Shown one piece after another: positions 1 through 8,300 of a stretch of 27,517 bases of DNA (position 1 is its first letter; every line of letters begins with the position of its first letter). A program made the translations under genes and the position numbers. The notes beneath the pieces were generated by a model that did no database searches, had not been told where the DNA came from, and saw nothing but the letters and a program-made list of their open reading frames with translations. Source of the stretch: JANQIV01 sp050117315 (GTDB lineage Bacteria; Bacteroidota; Ignavibacteria; Ignavibacteriales; Melioribacteraceae). Where the stretch lies: the NCBI GenBank assembly GCA_050117315.1, contig JASFMY010000093.1:1-27517 (forward strand), in the 5' to 3' direction.

Positions 1-93
1 CTCAATTGATTTTTCATTATTCGGATCATTGATGTTTGTTTTGCAACTCTGTAAATAGGTTACTACCGCAAGTAATAATATTATTCTCTTCAT
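1..93 (-). CDS. Putative lipoprotein, N-terminal fragment (runs off window)
   Basis: The minus strand from 93 down to 1 encodes 31 residues beginning MKRIILLLAVVTYLQSCK and continuing beyond the window edge without a stop. The lysine/arginine start, the hydrophobic run and the lipobox-like LQSC (Cys17) are a class II (lipoprotein) signal peptide, so the mature product should be lipid-anchored in the cell envelope. The residues after the cysteine are Asn/Lys/Asp rich, as usual for a lipoprotein linker. No strong Shine-Dalgarno is seen before the ATG. Function cannot be judged from this fragment. Confidence 0.6.
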   Translation of the reverse strand, partial: MKRIILLLAVVTYLQSCKTNINDPNNEKSIE

Positions 94-221
94 ACTTTCA
101 TCTTAATTTATTAGTTAGTCTAACTTTATAGAATTTTATCAGCCAAAGGCAGACAAGTCTGGAAAAGAGCAAAAAAAATACTAGGACTACAGACCAATCT
201 TAAAGCTCATCCCGAAGAACC

Positions 222-640
222 GCATAGGCGTCAACTTAACTATGATGTAATGTTTTAATAGCTCCGGCATTCAGGGTGTGTTGCATAACTAAAATAAATA
301 ATCATAGCCACGACCTTTCAGGTCGTGGACAATAAGTCTCAACAAAAACTCAGGGCTTTAGCCCAATTTTCTCTCATATTTGGGCTAAAGCCCGGATTCT
401 ATTCGGTTTCTTATTATTTCCAACGTGCTGAAGCACGTGGCTATTGAAGCACCTAATTGAGTTCTGCAACACACTCTTCATGCCGGAGGTTAATATCATC
501 CCCAAGTTTTCGGACTTTAGTCCAATAAACTGTTTGGGCTAAAGCCCATAGTTGTGTGTTGCGATCATCTTTTCCCAACTTGAAAGTTGGGGTTATTGCA
601 AAAAAAAAATGAATATTGCACCTTAAGTTGACGCTTATGC
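222..640. mobile_element. MITE-like element, copy 1, complete with TIRs and 8-bp target duplication
   Basis: The left end GCATAGGCGTCAACTTAA (222-239) is an inverted repeat, with one mismatch, of the right end TTAAGTTGACGCTTATGC (623-640). The flanks are direct repeats GAAGAACC at 214-221 and 641-648, a good 8-bp target-site duplication. The inside holds no transposase but several hairpins: CCACGACC/GGTCGTGG (308-328), a 13-bp inverted repeat of GGGCTTTAGCCCA (353-365/381-393), a CACGTGCTTCAGCACG-type hairpin (420-440), and CCCAACTT/AAGTTGGG (574-591). It is therefore a non-autonomous, hairpin-loaded element that would need a transposase elsewhere. The transposase family is not identifiable from the ends alone. 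Confidence 0.75.
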
Positions 641-834
641 GAAGAACCGGGATGTCCACTTTGTTTCCATTTACAGATAAAATTCTGTTGTCCCGCAATT
701 AAGCGTATAAGCGGGATAAATGCGAAACCATCCCCCTTCTTCTATGGGGATTTAATGCGATTCTTATTTTGTTTAGTGACTCGGATTTTCTCACACTTTT
801 TATTCACTTGGCACTTTGCTTTATATTTTACTCG

Positions 835-1000
835 TTATCTCTTTCTTACTTCACTGAGTATATCGATAATTTCTTCTTTCTCTAAATTTGATATTAACAC
901 CTTTAACATCAAGTGGTGATTTCTTTTTTACAACCGATTTTAATTCAAATATTGAACCATCTTTTCGTTTTGTCTTATAATAGCTGCCTGTTTTGATCCG
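835..1000 (-). pseudogene. Possible decayed gene fragment
   Basis: On the minus strand one frame reads about 50 residues (around KTGSYYKTKRKDGSIFELKS) from about 1000 to a stop at 851. After a one-base shift a second frame continues as LEKEEIIDILSEVRKR to a stop at 835. The pattern is what a frameshifted 3' end of a small gene would look like. There is no start codon with a ribosome site, and I do not recognise the family. It could equally be chance open frame in AT-rich DNA. Confidence 0.25.
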
Positions 1001-1005
1001 CCGGC

Positions 1006-3801
1006 TTATAATTCACTAGGTCTTTTGCCGAAACGTTCGGCAAATTTTTTACTGAAATAAGATGGGTTTTCAAATCCAACGTTGTAACAAACTTCAAGCA
1101 CGGTTTGGAATTGACGCTTCTCAAGCATTTTATATGCTTTGTTCAAGCGTATTTCACGTATGAATGCATTTGGCGAAAGTCCTGTGATTTTTTTTAGCAG
1201 CCGTTCAAGTTGCCTTTGACTATAAGACAATTTTTCAGCGAGCTCCGAGGCAGTAAATTTTACATTATCTAAATTTTCCATTACTGCTTCTTCAGCTTTA
1301 GAAATCAAACTTTCTTCTGCCGAAAGTTGAGTATCTTCAAAAGCTTCAGCCGGATTTTCGATAATCCATTTTTCACGTTCAATTTTGTTATTAAGAAGAT
1401 TGTGAATTCTTGCAAATAATTCGCGGGGATTAAAAGGTTTTGTAATGTAATCATCAACACCAAGCTGAAAACCTTTAATTTTATCTTCTTCGGGTGTGCG
1501 GGCAGTAAGCATTATAAACGGGGTGAATTTCCAGTCAGGATTTTCAATAACGTTTTCACGGAATTCAAACCCGTCCATGTTCGGCATCATTATATCGGAA
1601 ATAATTAAATCAAAATTTTCTTTCTTCATTATGTTTAATGCTTCTTTACCGTCGGGAGCGGGTTTGCAATTATAATCATCGGCAAGAATACCAATTAAAT
1701 ACCGGCTCATTTCAATGTTGTCTTCAACTATAAGTAGTTTTGGTTTTTGTCCGTTAATAAATAACGGTTGATATACAGGCCCCGGTTTTTCAAATTCAGT
1801 ATCTTCAAAAAGTTTATCCGGCGAAGGTTCAATTTTTTTGTGTGCTTCTTTGAATGGAATTGATAAAACAAACTCGCTTCCTTTCTGCCATTCGCTTTTT
1901 ACTTCAATATTGCCTTTAAATAATTTTGCCAGTTCGTTTGCAAGCGCCAGACCTATTCCGGCTCCACCTCTTTCAGGCATATCTTTTCTTTCTGTTTGGT
2001 AATAGCGGTTAAAAATATGGGGCAGATCATCGGGATGTATTCCTTCACCTTTATCCTTTACGGAAAACCGGATTGTATCTTCTGATCGGGATACGGTCAA
2101 AGTAATTTTCCCGCCGGAGTGAGAATGTTTAAATGCATTGGAAATTAAATTATTCAGAATTTTTTCAAACTTATTTATATCAAGAAGTACGGTTGTATCG
2201 TCGTCAAGTTTAAAATTATATTTGCAAACCAACTGCCTGAATTGTGCCAAAGACTGGTAAGAGAAAATTATTCTTTTACATAAATCGTTAATGTTGACAG
2301 CGCTTTCGTGAAGCTCAATTGTACCGGACTCTAATTTTGATAATTCCATAACTTCTTCGGTTAAGTTCAGCAGCTTATTACTGTTGGAATGCATGAGTTT
2401 TAATTCTTTTAGAATTGACTTATCCCTTGTATTTTCAATAAGCTTTTGCAGCGGTGCCAAAATTAAAGTTAACGGTGTTCTAAGCTCGTGAGATATATTT
2501 GCAAAGAATCTCGATTTTGATTTGTCAAGCTCCTTTAGTTGATCGTTAATTTTTTTTCTCTGCTTAATATTTCTATATGCAAGCAGCAGCAAGGCAATCA
2601 ATAAGATCGAAATAATTGCGGTTCCCAAAAGTACGGTCCGCTGGTTTGCCAGTTCGGTTTCACGAAGTTCTAATTCTGCTTCCTTTTCTCTTACATTATA
2701 TTTTGTTTCTATCTCTGCAATTTGTTTTGAGCTCTTTTCGTTTAATATGCTGTCCCGTAATTCAGCGTATCTTTCATAGTAATTAAATGCTTCTTCATAA
2801 TTCCCCATATTTTTGGATGTATTGGCTATTACTTTTAATCCCTCCATTACCTGTTCTTTAGCATTCATTTCTTCGAGCAATTTTTGCGACCTTTGCAGGA
2901 TAGCCAGTGCCCCGGAATAATTCCCAAGCTCCAGTTCAATAGATCCCAGGGTGTAAAGAGATGCCGCTATTCCTCTTTTTGTTCCTATTTTTTCTTTTAT
3001 GGCGAGAGACTTTTCAGCATAAATTTTTGATTCGTTCAGCCGTTTTAAATTAAGAGCTGTTGCAGCCAATTCGCCGTATGTTAGGCTTAAGATTCTATCA
3101 TTATTTAATTGTTCTGCTTTTTCAAGGGCTTTTAATTCATATTCAAATGCTTTTTCATTTTCTGTTTTATTGACATATACTCGTGTTATCCGCAGGTAAC
3201 CAACAACAACCTGAGCTGTGTTTTCCAGCTCCTCATAAAGCTGCAGCGACTCTTGAAGATAATCCAGGGCTTTTCCGGGATCGTTATTTGAAATTAATGC
3301 AAGTCCTATGTTTGCGTAAATACCGGCTTGTCCGTTTTTATCTTTCAAAATTTTTGCTAACTCGGCAGCTTCAATCAAATTATAAATTGCCTTGTCAAAA
3401 TCGCCAAGATTTATATGAACAGCACCCAAATCTTGATATGTTTTTCTCATCATTATTGAATCGGCTATTTCTTTTGCTGATTGAAGATTTTTTAAATAAT
3501 AGTTTTTTGCCGTATGATAATTTCCTATTTGCCTGTGAACGGAAGCAAGCAGTCTTCTTGAATTTATAATTTGCTTCTTTGACCCGGCGGATTTTGCGAG
3601 TTCAAAAGATTTTTCTGCATAACCAAGAGCTTCATCCAGGTTAGAGTTTATTAATATATTGCCAAGTTCGAATAATATTCCTAATCTAACTGTGTCGGGT
3701 ATATCCTTTTCCAGTTCTGTTTTTAAACTGTCTGTCTTATTCTCTTGTGCCGATGTTGTAATAACCAGTAATAAAAACAGAATTTTTAAATATTTGTACA
3801 T
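1006..3801 (-). CDS. TPR hybrid two-component sensor kinase/response regulator with AraC output
   Basis: A one-protein signalling system of 931 residues. Residues 1-18 form a signal peptide ending SAQ. About 35-350 are tandem TPR-like helical repeats (recurring A.....LG.Y..A... units), predicted periplasmic. A membrane helix lies at about 389-409 and is preceded by a charged coiled coil. The HisKA domain has FFANISHELRTPL with phospho-accepting His438. The HATPase domain has N-box NLISNAFKHS (551-560) and G boxes DKGEGI and GGAGIGLAL. The receiver domain spans about 687-802 with Asp736 (IISDIMMP) and Lys788. The C-terminal AraC helix-turn-helix pair spans about 835-930. All catalytic motifs are intact. 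TPR sensors replace the two-component propeller of polysaccharide-type hybrid regulators, so the ligand is unlikely to be a glycan; I cannot name it. The gene is monocistronic. Confidence 0.93.
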   Translation of the reverse strand: MYKYLKILFLLLVITTSAQENKTDSLKTELEKDIPDTVRLGILFELGNILINSNLDEALGYAEKSFELAKSAGSKKQIINSRRLLASVHRQIGNYHTAKNYYLKNLQSAKEIADSIMMRKTYQDLGAVHINLGDFDKAIYNLIEAAELAKILKDKNGQAGIYANIGLALISNNDPGKALDYLQESLQLYEELENTAQVVVGYLRITRVYVNKTENEKAFEYELKALEKAEQLNNDRILSLTYGELAATALNLKRLNESKIYAEKSLAIKEKIGTKRGIAASLYTLGSIELELGNYSGALAILQRSQKLLEEMNAKEQVMEGLKVIANTSKNMGNYEEAFNYYERYAELRDSILNEKSSKQIAEIETKYNVREKEAELELRETELANQRTVLLGTAIISILLIALLLLAYRNIKQRKKINDQLKELDKSKSRFFANISHELRTPLTLILAPLQKLIENTRDKSILKELKLMHSNSNKLLNLTEEVMELSKLESGTIELHESAVNINDLCKRIIFSYQSLAQFRQLVCKYNFKLDDDTTVLLDINKFEKILNNLISNAFKHSHSGGKITLTVSRSEDTIRFSVKDKGEGIHPDDLPHIFNRYYQTERKDMPERGGAGIGLALANELAKLFKGNIEVKSEWQKGSEFVLSIPFKEAHKKIEPSPDKLFEDTEFEKPGPVYQPLFINGQKPKLLIVEDNIEMSRYLIGILADDYNCKPAPDGKEALNIMKKENFDLIISDIMMPNMDGFEFRENVIENPDWKFTPFIMLTARTPEEDKIKGFQLGVDDYITKPFNPRELFARIHNLLNNKIEREKWIIENPAEAFEDTQLSAEESLISKAEEAVMENLDNVKFTASELAEKLSYSQRQLERLLKKITGLSPNAFIREIRLNKAYKMLEKRQFQTVLEVCYNVGFENPSYFSKKFAERFGKRPSEL

Positions 3802-3969
3802 ATTTATATTTAATCTGTCGAAAAATTCATGCAGATGCTTAATACGGGAAAATAATTAAGTGAAGAAGAACGATTATAAGTTAATAATTTATTTTTAAAA
3901 ATGAATTGCTGCATAACAACTTTCAATTTTATCCGTGTTTCACCCCCCGAAAACCCGACTTTTTAACCT

Positions 3970-4062
3970 GGCCTATGCTGCTTACCGGGAGAGAAATCTT
4001 TATGCATTTTTACTTGTTAATTCCATGTTAAAGATATCCCACCCAAAAGATGGCGGGCAAGC
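3970..4062. repeat. Dispersed repeat, copy A (inverted relative to 27295-27378)
   Basis: CCTATGCTGCTTACCGGG at 3971-3988 and the bases after it match the reverse complement of 27378-27354 at about 24 of 25 positions. A second block, ACCCAAAAGATGGCGGG, matches a similar block at 27300-27320 at the same relative distance. Between the blocks similarity is partial. This is a diverged non-coding dispersed repeat, not a gene. Confidence 0.55.
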
Positions 4063-4092
4063 TCCTCACAAAATAATGTTCGTCGATATGAC

Positions 4093-4751
4093 AATTTACC
4101 CCGAATTATGCATTAGTAATTTAGAATATTCTTAACTCATTGTTAGATAATATGATACTCTAATGCAAAGCATCAGAAAATGGTAAATCTTTACAAATTA
4201 TTAACTCCTTTACCTCTAACGGGTTAGGAATAATTACAATATTCTATTGCATAATCTGTGTTAAACTCATATTACTACCAATTTCACAGAACAGGTTTAT
4301 TCGTTTTTTCATCAAAAAGAGCATTAATCAAAAAAAGTTCTTATTAATTAGAAAAAGTTTGTATTTATTGAAAAAAGTTCTCATTTATTGGAAATAACTT
4401 CTTAAATACCAAAGTAAAGTTGTCATTAATTCAAAAAAGTTGACAATAATTCAGAAAAGTTTGCATTAATTTGAAATAACTTCTTAAATACCAATATAAA
4501 GTTGTCATTAATACGGAAAAGTTGTTGTAAATGATGATGAAATTTGTATTAATCAAGAGAAAGTTTGTAAATATTGCTTTTAACCCACATTATGCAATAG
4601 AAAAGAAAGAAATTAGTAATAGATTTAGTTTCTATGAGTTACAAATAATATCTAAGATCAAAAAAGGTTAAATAGAAAATTGAGACAACCTTTTTATTTA
4701 TTATAGGTTATTGGTTTTTGTTTTCCTCTAATGCATAATTAGGGGTTAATT
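4093..4751. repeat. Long element bounded by nested inverted repeats
   Basis: Outer arms 4093-4116 and 4728-4751 are inverted repeats matching at 22 of 24 bases (core AATTATGCATTAG). Inner arms 4242-4262 and 4582-4602 are inverted repeats matching at 19 of 21 bases (core TTCTATTGCATAAT). Both pairs share the word ATTATGCAWTAG, so the four sites may be one binding or end sequence. They enclose the 20-21 bp tandem array. There is no coding sequence inside. It could be a non-autonomous mobile element or a nucleoprotein site; no target duplication was recognised. Confidence 0.6.
4315..4580. repeat. Phased degenerate tandem array, about 12 units of 20-21 bp
   Basis: The unit is roughly AAAAAGTTTGTATTAATTG. 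The GTT (or equivalent) step falls at 4337, 4357, 4377, 4398, 4419, 4439, 4459, 4479, 4501, 4521, 4542 and 4563, a mean spacing of about 20.5 bp, close to two helical turns. There is also a higher-order repeat: 4391-4430 and 4473-4512 agree at 38 of 40 bases, 82 bp (four units) apart. Units are contiguous, without unique spacers, so it is not a CRISPR. In-phase A-tracts predict strong static curvature or side-by-side protein binding. Confidence 0.75.
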
Positions 4752-4839
4752 ATCAATACATAACTCTCAGTTTGTAAATATTACTCAAGCTGTAGTTTTT
4801 ATTTTATTGATTTGTTTATTAGAGTTTCTGCAAAATAAA

Positions 4840-4870
4840 AAGTCTGTCGGTTCGAATCCCGCAGAGCGCA
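4840..4870 (+). other. tRNA 3'-end fragment (T arm plus acceptor strand), attachment-site-like
   Basis: The sequence GTCGG-TTCGAAT-CCCGC (4846-4862) is a T arm with a TTCGAAT loop and four of five stem pairs, counting one G-T wobble. AGAGCGC (4863-4869) then serves as the 3' acceptor strand, followed by discriminator A (4870). Nothing upstream provides the 5' acceptor strand, D arm or anticodon arm, so this is only the last about 30 bases of a tRNA gene. Such duplicated tRNA tails mark the far end of elements integrated at tRNA genes. The adjoining MITE copy begins inside its last three bases. Confidence 0.55.
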
Positions 4871-5157
4871 TAAGCGTCAACTTAACCCAAGTTGATAGGC
4901 AAAATCCTAAGTTGATTCAAAATAATAAGTTATAATTTCTTCGGGGGTCAACAAGAACAAATACCTGGTAGCAAATTTATCAACATGGGTTAACTATGAT
5001 GTAATGTTTTAATAGCTCCGGCATTCAGGGTGTGTTGCAGAACTAATAATAGCCCGTGGCTTTAGCCACGGGACTATCTTGCCCCGAAGATTCATTATGA
5101 AAAAGTTGGGGCTATTGTACAAAAAAATGAACATTTCACATTAAGTTGACGCCTATG
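4868..5157. mobile_element. MITE-like element, copy 2, with nested insertion
   Basis: The left end GCATAAGCGTCAACTTAA (4868-4885) and right end TTAAGTTGACGCCTATG (5141-5157) match the ends of copy 1. The body from 4995 (TATGATGTAATGTTTTAATA) on repeats copy 1 from 241 almost exactly for about 45 bases. The rest has its own hairpin, CCCGTGGC/GCCACGGG (5053-5072). Relative to copy 1 about 108 bp have been inserted after the left end. I see no target duplication. Confidence 0.65.
4886..4994. mobile_element. Nested ~108-bp insertion inside MITE copy 2
   Basis: Compared with copy 1, extra sequence separates TTAAC (4882-4886) from a second TTAAC (4990-4994), after which homology to copy 1 resumes. 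The insert begins CCCAAGTTGATA (4886-4897) and ends TATCAACATGGG (4978-4989), a 12-bp inverted repeat with one mismatch. Terminal inverted repeats with a 5-bp duplication indicate a second, smaller non-autonomous element inserted into the first. Confidence 0.55.
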
Positions 5158-5314
5158 GCCTATGGTGGGGAAAGTCGGGGTTTTCGAGCCAAACTTTTTA
5201 TTACCTGTCGAATTTATGTTAGAATATGTCGGTATTGAGTTCGATAAGTTCCTTCCTCAAAACTAAGTTTCGTTAAACTTCTATAAGACTGATAAAAACA
5301 ACATGGAGAGTAAA

Positions 5315-8300
5315 ATGAAAACAAAAAAATTAATAGCGCTGCTTGTCTTTTTTGCTGTGTTTCTAACCGCTCAGACAAGTGAATCTGTACAAGGTGACCT
5401 CGAAGACCTGCCCACATCAATTACAGAATCCGGCAGGACAGGCGGATGGATAAACACTGCTGTAAATGATGATGAGGAAAATATTTTCGTCTCGCAATCG
5501 GATTTAATTCACACGGTGTCAATCAACGGTTCTGTTGAAATTATATCTTCAATAAACACGCTTGGTGAAGCTAAAAGCATGAACTTTGAAAACGACCGGG
5601 TAGTATGCTGTTATTTTAATTGGCCGGAGACAAACAAAAACACCATCACCACATTTGAAGTCAACAACGAGACTTCTGTTGAAAGTTTCCAGTACGGTAG
5701 TATATCAAACGGGATTTACAGGCTGGAGTTGATTAACGGTTACCTTTATGTTGCTGAAAACGCTGAATTCAGCGGCGCTTCGAAGATTTATATTTTTGAT
5801 TGGACGGCAGGCCCAAACAGCGATAATGCTGTTGGAGAATATAACCCGGATAATGCTAATATTTATGATTTCACAATTACAGGCAGTTCAATATTTCTTG
5901 TCGGGAGTTTTAACGGGGAAGATAAACTCGTAAAAGTAAATATTAGTGATAAATCAAACCCGGTTGAAGAAGCATCTATATTAATTGAAAACATTACTAC
6001 GGTAGGGTATTATAACGGTTATGTTTACGCAGGATGCAGCAGTAACACAGGCAACGACGGGCTTAAAGTACTGCAGGCAAGCGACCCAACTACAATTGTA
6101 AAAGAAGCATTCCGGGCTTTAATTGATTTTGATAAAATAATTGTGGACGGCAGCAATATATATGCACGCGACGGGAAAAATGTAATTGTCATAGACATTT
6201 CGGATGAGATTGATCCCGTTGCAGCCGGTCAGCAAACATTTGGTGATTTTGCCGATTCCGGATTTGAAATATGGGGAATTGCAGCCGGTAAAATATATTA
6301 CACAAATAACGGCAAATTCGGTACGATTGATGCAACTTCCGTTAATAATATTTTACTCGGTCCCGGATTAATTTCGCCAAGGGTTGTTATTGACCAAGAT
6401 ATTGATAACGGAACTATGGTTGTGATTGACGACCTGGGCGATATATTTTCTTACGGTTTTACCGAACCCGGCGAATTTGTTTTGCAAAGCACGGGCAATA
6501 TTAACGGTGCACAGAAAGTATTTATTTACAATGGTGATTGTTACATTGCTAATAACAGCAACGGTATTCATATTTTTGATGTAAGCGATGTTGAAACCCA
6601 GATTGGTCATTACACATCGCAGGCTACTGCAATGGCGGATTTTGTTGACCTGGATTTCGGCGGCACAGTTTGTTTTGCAATAGGCGGCGCTAATCTTGAA
6701 ATATTTCATTTAACTCAGAATGTTGCCGAAGGAAACCAGTGGCCCCGTCAACCGCTTGCACAGGTAGAACTTAGCGGAACAGCCGCTGCTGTTTTTCTTG
6801 ACGGTAATAATTTATATGTCGCTAACGGAAGTGATGTTTCCGTATATGATGTTCAAACTCCTTCAAATCCAACTTTGCAGACTACTATTTCTTTAGATGA
6901 AGATGCTGTTGGATTGGCAGAAGACGGCAGCAGTTTAATAGTTTGTTCAATCGATATGAACTCAACATACCTTTCTGCTTATGACAATTCCCGGTTTCCG
7001 CCGGTGCTTCTCAAAAAGGAACAAATTGCAGACACACCTGCATTGTCGGAATCTAAATCAAATGTAATGGAATTTGAAGACGGACTTATTCTTGTTATTG
7101 TTGAAAATAGACTACTCACATATATTTATGATGAAACCAACAACGTATTTACTGCCGGAATTGATTATGAAGGTGAGAACTCATTTGAGAATATTAAAAC
7201 TTATTCATCGGAGTCGTTATCAAAATTATCAAAAGCTGCAAATGCCGAAGCTCAAAGAAAAGTACATATTTTTCTGGGTGAGCTTAGCTACGGATTAAAG
7301 CAATTAAAAGCTCTATTGGAATATGCAAAAGAAAATATAATTCAGCTTATAGAGGGTTACTTAACTATTGATATATTTGACGGCGGCGATATAACAGTCA
7401 GTACCGACAGTGAAGGATACTTGACTATAAACGGTATTAAGGTATTGGATATTGACGGTAATTTTGTTTCAGCATCCGATGTTCTGAAATTTCATTTAGA
7501 CAATCAGAGCAATGCCGATAATGCTATTGATATAACAGATGTAAATAGTGCTAATTTCCCGGGCCCTTCTGAAACTGCTGATGTGACTGTAACCTTGTCG
7601 TTGGGAAATGGAAATGAAACAGTAAATGCAGGCGGTGATCTTAACACTACAATCAGAGGCAATGGGGGTAATGATAAAGTTCACTTACAACTTCCTAATA
7701 GTGGTGCCATAGATTTAGAGATATCAATTAATCTTGGTGTTGATGATGATCTTTTTGAAGTTGGACTTATCCAGCCTAGTGAGCTGACTAAGTTGGAGCA
7801 AAAGAAAAACCAAAGACTTTGGAAGAATCTAAAAACAACTAATGCAGCCCCGGATACAATAGCCGATGAATCCGGCATTGATACACTTGATTTTAGCGGG
7901 CATCAGATAAATCACAACATTAATTTGGATCTTTTGGGAGTGGCGCAAACAATAGATGATTCGGGGTGGACGGTTGTTTTTAACGGACAGTTTGAAAATT
8001 ATTACGGCAGTTCTGAAAATGATGTGATTACAGTAAAACCTCTGGATGTGCCCCGTTTTGTTGACGGCGGCGAAAATGAAAACGGCGATACTTTAATTGT
8101 AGATAGCGACGGACTTGATGCAGTTGATTACGGAACAAAAATTACAATTGAGGGCTTTGAACCGATTACGTATTCAAATTTTTCGGAAGTTATTATTGAA
8201 GATGTTGTAACTGAAGTAAAAGAAAATACTTCAATTCCAACAGAATATGGCTTAAGCCAGAATTATCCCAATCCGTTTAACCCGTCTACCAGTATCGAGT

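Larger units (their letters stand above)
94..1005. other. Gene-poor intergenic stretch
   Basis: About 910 bases without an intact gene. 94-221 is AT-rich and probably carries the promoter of the lipoprotein gene. 222-640 is a MITE-like element (separate entry). 641-834 shows nothing recognisable beyond a short inverted repeat (CCCGC at 692-696, GCGGG at 711-715). 835-1000 may be a gene relict (separate entry). Confidence 0.6.
3802..5314. other. 1.5-kb non-coding, repeat-rich region
   Basis: No credible gene. It contains, in order, the upstream region of the hybrid kinase gene (3802-3900), a segment related to 27295-27378 (3970-4062), a long inverted-repeat element around a phased tandem array (4093-4751), a tRNA 3'-end fragment (4840-4870), a MITE copy with nested insertion (4868-5157), and the upstream region of the T9SS-tail gene (5158-5314). 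Short open frames here have no ribosome site and no protein character. Confidence 0.7.

Noticed and set aside
453..698. 81-codon minus-strand open frame
   Set aside because: Crosses the right end of a MITE and its target duplication; composition is that of the hairpins.
692..715. Terminator for the hybrid kinase gene
   Set aside because: CCCGC/GCGGG arms are only five or six bases, about 290 bases past the stop, and no T run follows on the minus strand.
3935..4135. 66-codon plus-strand open frame
   Set aside because: Lies in a dispersed non-coding repeat, has no ribosome site and its partner copy at 27.3 kb is not open.
4315..4580. CRISPR array
   Set aside because: Units of 20-21 bp are contiguous and degenerate, with no unique spacers and no cas genes.
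4860..5165. Target duplication for MITE copy 2
   Set aside because: The eight bases on either side (ending at 4867 and starting at 5158) do not match; the left flank is the tRNA fragment.
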